Shown here: positions 43,819-59,876 of the stretch, in pieces | How positions within the stretch are numbered: position 1 is the stretch's first letter | How the letters are laid out: every line of letters starts with the position of its first letter | Assembly (NCBI RefSeq): GCF_004799285.1 | Contig: NZ_SSND01000003.1 | Span: 248,001 to 312,000 of the forward strand | Length of the DNA: 64,000 bases | Direction: 5' to 3' | Origin: Aliigemmobacter aestuarii | GTDB lineage: Bacteria; Pseudomonadota; Alphaproteobacteria; Rhodobacterales; Rhodobacteraceae | The notes under the pieces: model-generated | Seen by the model: the letters and a program-made list of their open reading frames with translations, nothing else | Databases searched by the model: none | Told to the model about the DNA's origin: nothing | Translations under genes and position numbers: made by a program

Positions 43819-43830
43819 CAAAGCGCTTTG
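43819..43830. promoter_or_regulatory. LacI-family-type operator upstream of the glycogen operon
   Basis: CAAAGCGCTTTG is a perfect 12-bp palindrome with the central CG typical of LacI-family operators. It lies 158 bp before glgP. The regulator gene is not in the window. Confidence 0.4.
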
Positions 43831-43987
43831 AATTTTCCAACCACCTGTTATGTGTGGCATTGAGTGGACGTGCAGAACGTGCGTGTTTGCGGTAACAATT
43901 TTTCCCGTTGCCTGACCGTAACGGCCAACCCGCGCCCCGCGGGCGGGCGGTCAGGCAGGGCGGGGTGCAACGGACCGGAAAAAGATC

Positions 43988-46372
<2,385 letters not shown>

Positions 46373-46387
46373 GGAGGATGTCGCAAC

Positions 46388-48580
46388 ATGGCCAAGGCCA
46401 CTGCCCCCACCGTGGATCACGCGACCGCCCGCGCGCTTGTCGAAGGGCGGCACGGCGATCCCTTCGCGGTGCTTGGGCCGCACGGCGGCGGGCGCGGGCG
46501 CACGATCACCGCCCTTGTGCCAGGGGCAGAGCGGGTGCTGGCCCTGACCGAGGCGGAAACCGAACTTGCCCCGGTGCCGGGTGCGCCGGGGTTGTTCTCG
46601 GCCGTCGTGCCGGGGGCAGGCGCCTACCGTCTGCGCGCCGAAGGAAATGGCACGACATGGGAGTGGGACGATCCCTTTCGCTTTGGTCCGGTTCTGGGCC
46701 AGATCGACGAATACCTTCTGGCGGAGGGCACGCATCAGCGGATCTGGCAGGTGCTCGGGGCGCATCCGATCACGCATGAGGGTGCCGCGGGCGTGCATTT
46801 CGCGGTCTGGGCCCCCAATGCCGAACGCGTCAGCGTAGTGGGCGATTTCAACCACTGGAACGGGCTTTGCCACCCGATGCGCCGCCGGGGCGCGACCGGC
46901 GTGTGGGAGATCTTCATCCCCGGTCTTTCCGATGGCACCCGGTACAAATACGAAATCCGCGCCATGGGCGGGATGATCCTGCCGCTCAAGGCCGATCCGG
47001 TGGGCTTCGGGTCGGAACACCCACCCGCCAACGCCAGTGTCGTGCGCCGGATCGGCGGTGACTGGCACGACGAGGGCTGGATGTCGGCCCGCGCCGCGCG
47101 GAACCATGTCGATGCGCCCGTGTCCGTCTACGAGGTGCATCTGGGATCGTGGCGGCGGGCGCCGGGCGACAGGATGCTGTCTTATGTCGAACTGGCCGAT
47201 CAGCTGGTCGGTTACGCCGCTGACATGGGATTCACCCATATCGAATGTCTTCCGGTCAGCGAATACCCGTTCGACGGGTCCTGGGGCTATCAGCCGGTGG
47301 GTATGTACGCGCCCACCATCCGCCACGGCACGCCCGAGGAATTCCGCGCCTTCGTCGATGCCGCGCACCGGCGCGGGCTTGGCGTGATCCTCGACTGGGT
47401 GCCGGGCCATTTCCCGACCGATCCGCACGGGCTTGGCCGGTTCGACGGCACCGCGCTTTACGAACATGCCGATCCTAAGGAAGGTTTTCACCAGGACTGG
47501 AACACCCTGATCTACAATTACGGCCGGACCGAGGTGCAGAACTACCTCGTGTCGAATGCCCTTTACTGGCTTGAGGAATACCACATCGACGGGCTGCGGG
47601 TGGATGCGGTGGCCTCGATGCTCTACCGCGACTATTCCCGGCGCGAGGGCGAATGGGTGCCAAACCGCGACGGCGGGCGCGAGAATTACGAAGCCATCGC
47701 CATGTTGCAGCGGATGAACCGCACCGCCTATGCAGAGGTGCCGGGGATCATGACGGTGGCCGAGGAAAGCACCGCCTTTCCCGGCGTGTCGCGCCAGGTG
47801 GATCAGGGCGGGCTTGGCTTCGGGTTCAAGTGGAACATGGGCTGGATGAACGACACGCTGTCCTACATCCAGAAGGACCCGGTCTATCGCCAGTTCCACC
47901 ACCACCAGATGACCTTCGGCCTGCATTACGCCTGGTCAGAGAACTACATCCTGCCGATCAGCCATGACGAGGTGGTTCACGGCAAGGGCAGCATGCTGGG
48001 CAAGATGCCGGGCGACGACCTAGAACGCTTTGCCAACCTGCGCGCCTATTACGCCTTCATGTGGGCGCATCCGGGAAAGAAGCTGTTGTTCATGGGGCAG
48101 GAATTCGCGCAAGCCCGCGAATGGAACCACAACCAGAGCCTCGACTGGCACCTGATCGAGGACGAGGGGCCAGAGGCCGCGCAGCACCGTGGTATGCAGG
48201 CGCTGGTGCGCGACCTGAACCGTCTTTATCGCGAGACGCCCGCGCTTCATGTCCATGACACGCGCCCCGACGGGTTCGAATGGATCGAGCCGAACGAGGC
48301 GGCGCTGTCGCTATACGCCTGGCTGCGCAAGGGCAGGACAGGCGACGCGCCGGTGATGGCGGTGATGAACTTCACCCCCGTTGAACGGCGCTGGCGCGTC
48401 GGGCTGCCCGAGGCAGGGCAGTGGCACGAGATCCTGAACACCGACGCCGCGGCCTATGGCGGGCGCAACCGGGGCAACATGGGCGCCATCACGGCCGAAC
48501 CCATTGGCGCCCACGGGCGCGCCCATTCGGCCGAAGTCACGGTGCCGCCGCTTTCGGGGATCTGGTTGAAACGGGGCTGA
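46388..48580 (+). CDS. glgB: 1,4-alpha-glucan branching enzyme
   Basis: GH13 subfamily 9 enzyme making alpha-1,6 branches; 730 residues, the same as E. coli GlgB. An N-terminal carbohydrate-binding region ([15 protein letters not shown], then [24 protein letters not shown]) precedes the catalytic barrel. The nucleophile is Asp406 ([13 protein letters not shown]), the acid/base is Glu459 ([12 protein letters not shown]), and the third acidic residue lies in [36 protein letters not shown] is a branching-enzyme signature. Starts 15 bp after glgP, with a GGAGG site. Confidence 0.96.
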   Translation: MAKATAPTVDHATARALVEGRHGDPFAVLGPHGGGRGRTITALVPGAERVLALTEAETELAPVPGAPGLFSAVVPGAGAYRLRAEGNGTTWEWDDPFRFGPVLGQIDEYLLAEGTHQRIWQVLGAHPITHEGAAGVHFAVWAPNAERVSVVGDFNHWNGLCHPMRRRGATGVWEIFIPGLSDGTRYKYEIRAMGGMILPLKADPVGFGSEHPPANASVVRRIGGDWHDEGWMSARAARNHVDAPVSVYEVHLGSWRRAPGDRMLSYVELADQLVGYAADMGFTHIECLPVSEYPFDGSWGYQPVGMYAPTIRHGTPEEFRAFVDAAHRRGLGVILDWVPGHFPTDPHGLGRFDGTALYEHADPKEGFHQDWNTLIYNYGRTEVQNYLVSNALYWLEEYHIDGLRVDAVASMLYRDYSRREGEWVPNRDGGRENYEAIAMLQRMNRTAYAEVPGIMTVAEESTAFPGVSRQVDQGGLGFGFKWNMGWMNDTLSYIQKDPVYRQFHHHQMTFGLHYAWSENYILPISHDEVVHGKGSMLGKMPGDDLERFANLRAYYAFMWAHPGKKLLFMGQEFAQAREWNHNQSLDWHLIEDEGPEAAQHRGMQALVRDLNRLYRETPALHVHDTRPDGFEWIEPNEAALSLYAWLRKGRTGDAPVMAVMNFTPVERRWRVGLPEAGQWHEILNTDAAAYGGRNRGNMGAITAEPIGAHGRAHSAEVTVPPLSGIWLKRG

Positions 48581-48605
48581 GGCCCGCATCGGGGGAGGGA
48601 CGGAG

Positions 48606-49877
48606 TTGAAAGCAAGACCGAACACGCGCCTGTCGTCGCAGGCGATGGCCTTTGTCCTGGCCGGGGGGCGGGGCAGCCGGTTGAAGGAACTGACCGACAA
48701 GCGCGCGAAACCGGCCGTCTATTTCGGCGGCAAGACGCGGATCATCGACTTTGCGCTGTCGAACGCGCTGAACTCGGGCATCCGCAAGATGGCGATCGCC
48801 ACCCAGTACAAGGCACATTCCCTGATCCGGCATTGCCAGCGCGGCTGGAACTTCTTTCGGGCGGAACGGAACGAATACCTCGACATCCTGCCCGCCAGCC
48901 AGCGCGTGGACGAAACGAAGTGGTATCTGGGCACCGCCGATGCCGTCGCCCAGAACATCGACATCGTCGACAGCTACAATGTGCAGTATGTCGTGATCCT
49001 TGCGGGCGACCACATCTACAAGATGGATTACGAGATCATGCTGCAACAGCATGTCGCCACCGGGGCGGACGTGACCATCGGCTGCCTGACGGTTCCGCTG
49101 GCCGAGGCCGCGGCCTTCGGCGTGATGGATGTGGACAAGGAGGGGCGCATCCTGTCCTTCCTCGAAAAACCCGCGAAACCGCCCCATATCCCCGGCGATC
49201 CGGCGCATGCGCTGGCCTCGATGGGGATCTATGTCTTTGACTGGGCCTTCCTGCGCGATCTGCTGATCCGCGACATGGCCGATCCGAATTCCAGCCATGA
49301 TTTCGGCAATGACCTGATCCCGCAGATCGTACGGCAAGGCAAGGCGATGGCGCACCGCTTTGCCGAAAGCTGCGTGACAAGCGGGCTGGAGGATGAACCC
49401 TACTGGCGCGACGTGGGCACCATCGACGCCTTCTGGCAGGCCAATATCGACCTGACGGATTTCGTGCCGAAGCTTGACCTCTACGACAACAGCTGGCCGA
49501 TCTGGACCTATGCCGAGATCGTGCCGCCGGCCAAGTTCATCCATGACGAGGACGGGCGGCGCGGCTCTGCCGTCTCCTCGCTGGTGTCGGGCGACTGCAT
49601 CGTGTCGGGGTCGGAGGTCCGGAATTCGCTTCTGTTCACCGGCTGCCGGACGCACAGCTATTCGACGCTGGAACATGTCGTGGCGCTGCCGCATGTGGTG
49701 GTCAAGCGCAAGGCGGACCTTGCCCGCTGCGTCATCGACCGGGGTGTCATCATCCCCGAGGGTCTGGTTGTGGGGCAGGACCCGGAGGAGGACGCGCGCT
49801 GGTTCCGCCGGACCGAGGCGGGCATCGTCCTGATCACGCAGGACATGCTGGATGCGCGCGCCCGCACCCTGGGGTAA
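48606..49877 (+). CDS. glgC: Glucose-1-phosphate adenylyltransferase
   Basis: ADP-glucose pyrophosphorylase, the committed step of glycogen synthesis; 423 residues. It has the nucleotide-binding [31 protein letters not shown] (about 13-44), [25 protein letters not shown], the catalytic [11 protein letters not shown] and the substrate region [10 protein letters not shown]. The C-terminal left-handed beta-helix region ends in a short tail. The likely start is TTG at 48606, as no ATG fits the conserved N-terminus. It is 25 bp after glgB. Confidence 0.96.
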   Translation: MKARPNTRLSSQAMAFVLAGGRGSRLKELTDKRAKPAVYFGGKTRIIDFALSNALNSGIRKMAIATQYKAHSLIRHCQRGWNFFRAERNEYLDILPASQRVDETKWYLGTADAVAQNIDIVDSYNVQYVVILAGDHIYKMDYEIMLQQHVATGADVTIGCLTVPLAEAAAFGVMDVDKEGRILSFLEKPAKPPHIPGDPAHALASMGIYVFDWAFLRDLLIRDMADPNSSHDFGNDLIPQIVRQGKAMAHRFAESCVTSGLEDEPYWRDVGTIDAFWQANIDLTDFVPKLDLYDNSWPIWTYAEIVPPAKFIHDEDGRRGSAVSSLVSGDCIVSGSEVRNSLLFTGCRTHSYSTLEHVVALPHVVVKRKADLARCVIDRGVIIPEGLVVGQDPEEDARWFRRTEAGIVLITQDMLDARARTLG

Positions 49878-49898
49878 GGCTGGGGCTGCGGGGACGGA

Positions 49899-49950
49899 CC
49901 GGGGGCTCTGCCCCCGGACCCCCGGGATATTTGGGCCAGAATGAAAAGGG
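49899..49950. repeat. Intergenic repeat element between glgC and glgA
   Basis: The hairpin CCGGGGGC-TCT-GCCCCCGG (49899-49917) merges with a copy of the dispersed element (CCCGGGATATTTGGGCCAGA, then ATGAAAAGGG). It sits inside the glg operon just before glgA and may cause partial termination or mRNA processing. Confidence 0.7.
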
Positions 49951-49958
49951 CGAAGGCG

Positions 49959-51385
49959 ATGGGTGGCAGGGTTCTTTCGGTGGCGTCCGAATGCGTGCCT
50001 CTGGTCAAGACCGGGGGCCTTGCCGATGTGGTGGGCGCGCTTCCCGCCGCGCTTGCGCCCTTCGGATGGGAGATGCGGGTGCTGATCCCGGCCTATCGAT
50101 CGATCCTGCCGCAGGTGGCGGGCTGGCCGGAAGTGATGCGCGAGGCGGACCTCTTTGGCGGGGCGGGCATCGTCCGGGCGGGCGAGGTGGCCGGCATCGG
50201 CCTGCTTGTGCTGGAGGCCGGGCATCTGTTCGACCGCGAGGGCGGGCCCTATTCCGGGCCGGGTGGCGACTGGCCCGACAATCCGGAACGCTTCGCGGCC
50301 CTGTCCTGGATCGCCGCGCGGATCGCGCGCGGAGGGCTTTCGGATGGCTGGCGGCCCGACGTGCTGCATGCCCATGACTGGCAGGCGGGGTTCGCGCCGG
50401 TCTATCTGGCGGGGGCGGGCGTGCCTTCGGTGATGACGGTGCACAACATCGCCTTTCAGGGATGGGCCGGGGCAGAGCGTCTTGCGGCGCTCAGGCTGGA
50501 GGCCGCGGATTTTCATCCCGACGGGCTGGAATATTATGGCGGGCTGTCCAGCCTAAAGGCGGGCCTTGTCTGGGCCGACCGGATCACCACGGTTTCCCCC
50601 AGCTATGCTGCCGAACTGATGCGGCCCGAATTCGGGATGGGGCTTGAGGGCGTGATCGCGGCGCGGGCCGACCGGCTGTCGGGGATCCTGAACGGGGTCG
50701 ACACGGCGCTCTGGTCGCCCGAGGCCGCGCCTGTGCCCTTCGGTCCGGGGCGGATGCGGGGAAAGGCCGCGAACCGGCGGGCGCTTTGTGCCGAATTCGG
50801 GCTTGAGGTGGCCGGGCCGCTTGCCATCGTGGTCAGCCGGCTGACCGACCAGAAGGGGATCGACCTGCTGCCGGCGGTGATCCCGGCCTTCGTGGCCGGA
50901 GGGGGCGGGCTTGCCGTGCTGGGGTCGGGCGACCCGGCGCTGGAAGAGGCGATGCGCGCGCTTGCCGTGCGCTTTCCCGGCAGGGTCGCGGTCCGGATCG
51001 GCTATGACGAGGGGCTGAGCCACCGGATGTTTGCGGGCGGCGACGCGGTTCTGGTGCCGTCGCGGTTCGAACCCTGCGGGCTGACGCAGATGTACGGGCT
51101 GCGCCATGGCACGCTTCCGGTCGTGGCTGCGACAGGGGGGCTTGCCGATACGGTGATCGACGCGAACCCGGCGGCGATGGCGGCGGGCGTTGCCACGGGC
51201 ATCACCTTTCACCCGACCGATGCGCTGGCCTTCGGACAGGCGCTGCGCCGTCTGCTGGCGCTTTATGCGCGGCCCGCCGACTGGGCGCGGCTGCAAAGAA
51301 ACGCGATGCGCCAGCCGGTCGGCTGGGAAACTTCGGCCGCGGCCTATTCCGCGCTTTATGCCGGGCTGGCCGGGGGGCAGGAGGC

Positions 51386-51389
<4 letters not shown>
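49959..51389 (+). CDS. glgA: Glycogen synthase (ADP-glucose)
   Basis: GT5 glycosyltransferase extending alpha-1,4 chains with ADP-glucose; 476 residues from ATG 49959. The ADP-glucose-binding KTGGLADVVGALP lies at residues 17-29. Other motifs are DVLHAHDWQAGF, TVHNIAFQGW, the C-terminal GVDTALWSPE and SRFEPCGLTQMYGLRHGTLPVVAATGGLADTV. An in-frame ATG at 49941 falls inside the repeat element and lacks a Shine-Dalgarno; GAAGG supports the later start. The stop overlaps the glgX GTG by 4 bp. Confidence 0.95.
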
Positions 51390-55173
<3,784 letters not shown>

Positions 55174-55557
55174 CCCCGACCGCCAGGCCCGGTGGGCCGC
55201 CGGTCAGAAGATCACGATCGTGTCGGGAAACACGTCAGGCAAAGTGAACCCCGCCCCCCTCGGGATCGCCGTTCGGGTTGCGATCATCGTGCCAGACCGG
55301 CGTTACGCGCCCCTCCGGCAGCTGCGTCATGTCCGGCAAGATGGTGGTGAAGGACACCCGCAAGGGATGAAGCATCGGGAAATGAACGCCTCCCTTCCCA
55401 ATCCGGATGACGGATGGCCGTCGGACCGTCCTGCCATGCGTTGCCAGACGGCGATCTTGCCCGCCTCCCCGTGCGGGCGGAACACCCCGACCTAAGCACC
55501 GGTTGCGGCAGGGCGCGCACGGCGCTAGCCTTCGGGTGAGGAGAGGAGGGTCAGCCC
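55174..55557. other. 384-bp intergenic region after pgm
   Basis: No convincing gene. A minus-strand frame at 55235-55618 is open but Pro/Arg-rich and unsupported. A short GGCCC-GGT-GGGCC hairpin near the start could end the glg transcript. The strong AGGAGGG ribosome-binding site at 55544-55550 belongs to the following response-regulator gene; its promoter must be here but was not identified. Confidence 0.55.
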
Positions 55558-56328
55558 ATGCAGGTGCCGCACAGCGCGCCCGATCAGGCACGGCCGGAGG
55601 ACCGGGCAGACGCGACACCCGGCACGACGCCCGGCGGTTCGTGCGACGAAAGGCGCATGGCCAGCGCCCTCATCGTGGATGACCATCCGCTGTTCTGCGA
55701 CGCGCTGTCGATCACGCTGCGCGCGGTTGCAGGGTTCGCCGCCGTCGAGGCGGTGGGGCTTATGGACGAGGCAATCGCGCGGCTGGATCGAGGGGGGCTG
55801 CCCGATGTCGTCGTGCTGGACCTGAACCTTCCCGATGTCGACGGGCTTGACGGGCTGATCCGGCTGCGCGCCGCCGCGCCTCAGGTGCCGGTGGTCGTGG
55901 TGTCGTCGCTGGCCGATGCGCGCGTGGTGGGGGCGGCGATGCGCGCCGGTGCCGTCGGCTTCATCCCCAAGCACGCCCGGCGCGAGGTGTTCCGCGCGGC
56001 TTTCGAGGCGATCCGGGCAGGCGCGCGCTATCTGCCCGAGGGGATGGAAGGCGCGGGCGGCAATCCCGGCGCGGACAGCCCGCAGGAAACCGCGATCGAA
56101 CGCCTGTCGCAACTGACCCGCCAGCAGGCGCGCATCCTGCAACTGATCTGCGAGGGGCGCCTGAACAAGCAGATCGCCCATGATCTGTCGATCGCGGAAA
56201 CGACCGTCAAGGCGCATGTCACCGCGATCATGCGCAAGCTGGGCGTGCACAGCCGCACCCAGGCGGTGCTGGTCGCCAAGCAGGCCAGTTTCGCAAGCCT
56301 CATGCCCGAGGACGGGCCGGGCGGGTGA
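55558..56328 (+). CDS. LuxR/NarL-family response regulator
   Basis: Two-component regulator of 256 residues from ATG 55558, which has a strong AGGAGGG at 7 nt. This start adds a 33-residue Pro/Asp-rich tail; ATG 55657 (MASALIVDDHPLF) would give the canonical receiver. The receiver has phosphoacceptor Asp88 in VVVLDLNLPDVDGL and Lys in FIPKHARR. The LuxR HTH (about 183-245) has LTRQQARILQLICEGRLNKQIAHDLSIAETTVKAHVTAIMRKLGVHSRTQ. It is followed by a FIST gene and a hybrid kinase, its likely partner. It resembles FlhR-type regulators of C1/alcohol metabolism, but this is a family impression only. Confidence 0.9.
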   Translation: MQVPHSAPDQARPEDRADATPGTTPGGSCDERRMASALIVDDHPLFCDALSITLRAVAGFAAVEAVGLMDEAIARLDRGGLPDVVVLDLNLPDVDGLDGLIRLRAAAPQVPVVVVSSLADARVVGAAMRAGAVGFIPKHARREVFRAAFEAIRAGARYLPEGMEGAGGNPGADSPQETAIERLSQLTRQQARILQLICEGRLNKQIAHDLSIAETTVKAHVTAIMRKLGVHSRTQAVLVAKQASFASLMPEDGPGG

Positions 56329-56405
56329 CGGCCCCCTGTTCCGGGGGCGTTTTCCGAATCGCCCATCCGGCCTAGCCTTGATCCGCCAGCCACAGGAACG
56401 CCCGC

Positions 56406-57557
56406 TTGACCCTTCCCCCCTTGCCCCGCGACGAACGGATCGTGCGCAGCGCCCATTGCCCGGCGCGGGCGCCCGACGCCCCGGACCGGTTGTGCGAGGG
56501 GCTGGGACCCGGCCCCTTCGCGGCGGTGTTCCTGTTCGTCTCGCCCGCCGCCGATCTGGGGCGGCTGGCCGCCGCTGTTGCGGCCTGCCTGCCGGACACA
56601 CCCGTCTCGGGCTGCACCACGGCGGGCGAGATTTCCGATGACGGCTATACCGAGGACGAGATCGTGGCCGTCGGCCTGCCCTCGGCATGGTTCGCGGCCG
56701 AGACGATCCTCTTTCCCGATCTCGACCGCATCGACCGGCAGGCGGTGATTGGCGATCTGATCCGCTGCCGGCACGGTCTGGCGCAGGCGCGGCCCGACTG
56801 GGACCACGAATTCGCCTTCCTGATGGTCGACGGGCTTTCCACGCGCGAGGACGAACTGGCAGCGGCGCTGGCCAGCGGGCTTGGCCCGGTGCCGCTTTTC
56901 GGCGGGTCGGCGGGCGATGGGGTGCGGTTCCGCGAAACCTTCATCCTGCATCGCGGGCGACTGGTGCAGCGCGGCGCGGTGCTGACGATGGTGCGCAGTT
57001 CCTGCCGCGCGCGGGTGTTCAGCCTCGATCATCTGCGCCCGACGGACACGCGGATGGTGGTGACGGATGCCGATCCGCGCAGCCGCCGCGTCCGGCGAAT
57101 CAACGCCGAACCGGCCGCGCTGGAATATGCCCGCCTGCTGGGCAAGGACCCGGGCCAGCTGACCACCTTCACCTTCGCCGCCCATCCCGTCGTCGTGCGG
57201 ATCGGCGGGCGGCACCATGTGCGGTCGATCCAGCGGATGGATGACAACGGCGACCTGATCTTCTTTTCCGCGATCGACGAAGGGCTGGTGCTGACGCTGG
57301 CCGAACCCCAGGACATGGTCGCGCATCTGGAAGGCGCGCTGTCGGCCCTGTCCGAAGGCATCGCGCCCGAGGCGATCCTTGCCGCCGACTGCATCCTGCG
57401 GCGGATGGAGGCGCTGGAAAAGCAGAAGTTCGGCGCTGTTTCCGACATCCTGCGCCGGCACCGGGTGGTGGGGTTTTCCACCTATGGCGAACAGGTCAAT
57501 TCCATGCATGTCAACCAGACGATGACGGGGGTTGCCCTGTTCCCGCCGGGGGCCTGA
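56406..57557 (+). CDS. Stand-alone FIST domain protein
   Basis: A 383-residue soluble protein built of FIST_N (about 45-240; GCTTAGEISDDGYTEDEIVAVGL, FLMVDGLSTREDEL, LFGGSAGDGVRF) and FIST_C (about 245-375; LTTFTFAAHPVV, ALEKQKFGAVSDIL, GFSTYGEQVNSMHVNQTMTGVALF). FIST domains are sensory modules thought to bind small ligands such as amino acids, usually fused to kinases or cyclases. Here it is separate, and lies between a response regulator and a hybrid kinase, so it may feed a ligand signal to the kinase. It starts with TTG, with AGGA upstream; the start is not certain. Confidence 0.88.
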   Translation: MTLPPLPRDERIVRSAHCPARAPDAPDRLCEGLGPGPFAAVFLFVSPAADLGRLAAAVAACLPDTPVSGCTTAGEISDDGYTEDEIVAVGLPSAWFAAETILFPDLDRIDRQAVIGDLIRCRHGLAQARPDWDHEFAFLMVDGLSTREDELAAALASGLGPVPLFGGSAGDGVRFRETFILHRGRLVQRGAVLTMVRSSCRARVFSLDHLRPTDTRMVVTDADPRSRRVRRINAEPAALEYARLLGKDPGQLTTFTFAAHPVVVRIGGRHHVRSIQRMDDNGDLIFFSAIDEGLVLTLAEPQDMVAHLEGALSALSEGIAPEAILAADCILRRMEALEKQKFGAVSDILRRHRVVGFSTYGEQVNSMHVNQTMTGVALFPPGA

Positions 57558-57561
57558 GCCG

Positions 57562-59784
57562 ATGCTGTCGCATGCGCTGATCAACCCGGCCGATCCGCCC
57601 GACCGCCAGCGGGAAAAGCTGTTGCAGATCGTCGAGGTGCTGATGCGCCGGGTCGAACAGGGCACCGATGACGGCGGCGCCGCCTACACCCAGTTCCAGC
57701 GCGCCGCGCTTCTGGAGGACGAGGTGCGCGAACGCACCCGCGATCTGGAACATGCGCTGGACCTGCTGAACACGTCGAACGCGCGTCTGGCCGAGGCGAA
57801 CCGCGATCTGGAGGCCGCGCGGCAGAACCTGTCCGACGCGATCGAAACGGTGCAGGAAGGCTTTGCCCTGTTCGACGCGGGCGACGTTCTGGTGATGCAC
57901 AATTCCCGCTTCGGTATGCACATGCAGGATGTCCGCGCCGCCCTGCGGCCCGGACTGTCCTTCGCCGATTACGTCGGGCTGGTCAGCCGGTCGCGCTTTC
58001 TGGAACTGCCCCCCGGCGAGACGGCCGCGGATTGGGCCATCCGCCGGTTGCGCCGCCACAAGGATCGGCATGTCATCTTCAACGTCCGCATGATCTGGGA
58101 CCGCTGGGTCCAGGTCAGCGAACACCGCACCCCGAACGGCGGGACGGTGATCCTTCAGACCGACGTGACCGACATCATTCGCAACGAACGCGAGGAACGC
58201 GGGCGGCTTCTGGACGATCAGGCGCGGCTGGCGCGGGCGACGCTGGAACATCTGGATCAGGGCATCTGCATCTTCGACGCCGCCGGGCAACTGATCGGCT
58301 GGAACCGGCGGTTGGGTCTCTTGCTGGAGATCCCGCTGTTCCGCTTCCGGATCGGGCTGGATTTCGGGGCGCTTCTGGAACGGGCGGCGGAAACCCTGAC
58401 CTTCGCCGACGGGATGACGGTGGACCGGCTGGATGGCTGGGCACGGCGGGCCGAAGGCGCGGCCACGCGCGAACCCCTGCGCTTCGAGGTGCGCACCGAG
58501 GCGGGGCTGGTGCTTTCGGTCTTTGCCGAAGGGATGCCCGGCGGGGGCTTCGTGATGAGCTTTTCGGATGTGACCACCGAACGCGCCGCCATCGCCGCGC
58601 TGAGCCGCGCCAACGAAACGCTCGAGGCGCGGGTGACGGAACGCACGCTGGAGCTTGAGGATGCGCTGGCCCATGCCGAACGGGCCAATGCCAGCCGGTC
58701 GCGTTTCGTCGCGGCGGCAAGCCATGACCTGCTGCAACCCTTGTCGGCGGCCAAGCTGTTCATCGCCGCCGTGGGCGAGGACGCGATCGACCCGCGCGCG
58801 CGGGACACGCTGCTCAAGGCGCAGAATGCGCTTGATTCCGTGGAATCCATCCTTGGCGCGCTTCTGGACATCTCCAAGCTGGAAAGCGGCAAGGCCGCGC
58901 TGGCGGTCGGGCCGGTGGACCTTGACCGGATGTTGACACCCCTGCGCGACGAATTCACCGCGCTGGCCGCGGCAAGGGGGCTGAGGCTTGTGGTGCGGCC
59001 CACGGGCGGGGCAATCGTGGAAAGCGATGCCGCCTACCTGCGGCGCATCCTGCAGAACCTGATCGCCAACGCGGTGCGCTACACCGACCGGGGCGGCGTG
59101 GTGGTGGGTGCAAGGCGGCGGGGCGGGGCGCTCAGGATCGAGGTCTGGGATAGCGGGCCGGGGATCGCCGAGGCCGACCAGCAGGACATCTTCCGCGAGT
59201 TCCACCGCCTGAACGCCCGTGCCTCGGCCAGCGAGGGGATGGGCCTTGGCCTGACCATCGTGGAACGGGCCTGCGGGCTTCTGGGCCATCCGCTTGACCT
59301 GTCGTCGGTTCCGGGGCGGGGCACCTGTTTTCGCGTGACCGTTCCGCTGGCCGGGACACGCCGCGCGCCGGCGCCGTCGGTGCCGCAGACCGACGGGGCC
59401 GGGCAGGGGCTGGCGGGGCGGATCGTCCTTCTGGTCGAGAATGACCCGGACCTGCGCCGCGCGCTCGGCCTTGTTCTGGAAGGATGGGGCGCCGAGGTGA
59501 TCGAGGCCGACACCGCCGACGCGGCCGATGCGCTTCTGTCGGAACTGGGCATCCTGCCCGATGCGGTGATCGCGGACCAGCAGCTTGGCGACGGGCCAAG
59601 GGGCCTTGATTTCGCGGCGGGGCTTACGGGCGTGCCCGCGCTGATCATCAGCGCCGACCGGGGCGAGGGGCTGGCCGTGGCCTGCGCGCGGGCCGGGGTG
59701 GGGCTTATGGCCAAGCCGCTGGACCTGCGCGCGCTGCGCGACTGGCTGGTGCTGGCCTTTGGGCCGGGGGGGATCGCGGGGTGA
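57562..59784 (+). CDS. Soluble hybrid histidine kinase with PAS domains
   Basis: A 740-residue cytoplasmic hybrid kinase without membrane segments. Order: N-terminal coiled-coil helix (about 10-95), PAS-7-type domain (about 95-190; VQEGFALFDAGDVLVMHNSRFG), second PAS-like domain (about 225-340; LDQGICIFDAAGQLIGWNRR), coiled coil, HisKA with AAASHDLLQPLSAAKLF (His388), ATPase domain (NLIANAVRYTDRGG, DSGPGIAE, GMGLGLTIVERACGLL) and a C-terminal receiver (about 620-735; Asp672 in VIADQQLGDG). It begins 5 bp after the FIST gene and follows the LuxR regulator; the three form a signalling unit. The adjacent cox genes are a plausible target. Confidence 0.92.
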   Translation: MLSHALINPADPPDRQREKLLQIVEVLMRRVEQGTDDGGAAYTQFQRAALLEDEVRERTRDLEHALDLLNTSNARLAEANRDLEAARQNLSDAIETVQEGFALFDAGDVLVMHNSRFGMHMQDVRAALRPGLSFADYVGLVSRSRFLELPPGETAADWAIRRLRRHKDRHVIFNVRMIWDRWVQVSEHRTPNGGTVILQTDVTDIIRNEREERGRLLDDQARLARATLEHLDQGICIFDAAGQLIGWNRRLGLLLEIPLFRFRIGLDFGALLERAAETLTFADGMTVDRLDGWARRAEGAATREPLRFEVRTEAGLVLSVFAEGMPGGGFVMSFSDVTTERAAIAALSRANETLEARVTERTLELEDALAHAERANASRSRFVAAASHDLLQPLSAAKLFIAAVGEDAIDPRARDTLLKAQNALDSVESILGALLDISKLESGKAALAVGPVDLDRMLTPLRDEFTALAAARGLRLVVRPTGGAIVESDAAYLRRILQNLIANAVRYTDRGGVVVGARRRGGALRIEVWDSGPGIAEADQQDIFREFHRLNARASASEGMGLGLTIVERACGLLGHPLDLSSVPGRGTCFRVTVPLAGTRRAPAPSVPQTDGAGQGLAGRIVLLVENDPDLRRALGLVLEGWGAEVIEADTADAADALLSELGILPDAVIADQQLGDGPRGLDFAAGLTGVPALIISADRGEGLAVACARAGVGLMAKPLDLRALRDWLVLAFGPGGIAG

Positions 59785-59876
59785 AACGGATGGCGTTGCC
59801 GCGGGACTACGACCAAGGTTCCATAGCGCGGATGTGCCGCTTTGCGTAACGTCAGGACCAAGCGAGGGAGGACAGC

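Larger units (their letters stand above)
43652..43987. other. 336-bp divergent intergenic region (nsrR-like / glgP)
   Basis: No gene is supported here. The region is comparatively AT-rich. It holds a FNR-like palindrome near the rrf2-type gene (43705-43718) and a LacI-type palindrome (43819-43830) toward glgP. Promoters for both divergent units must lie here, but no -35/-10 pair was convincing. The glgP start has no strong Shine-Dalgarno. Confidence 0.6.

Noticed and set aside
55235-55618. Minus-strand 127-residue frame after pgm
   Set aside because: No ribosome-binding site or recognisable domain, and it overlaps the response-regulator start region.
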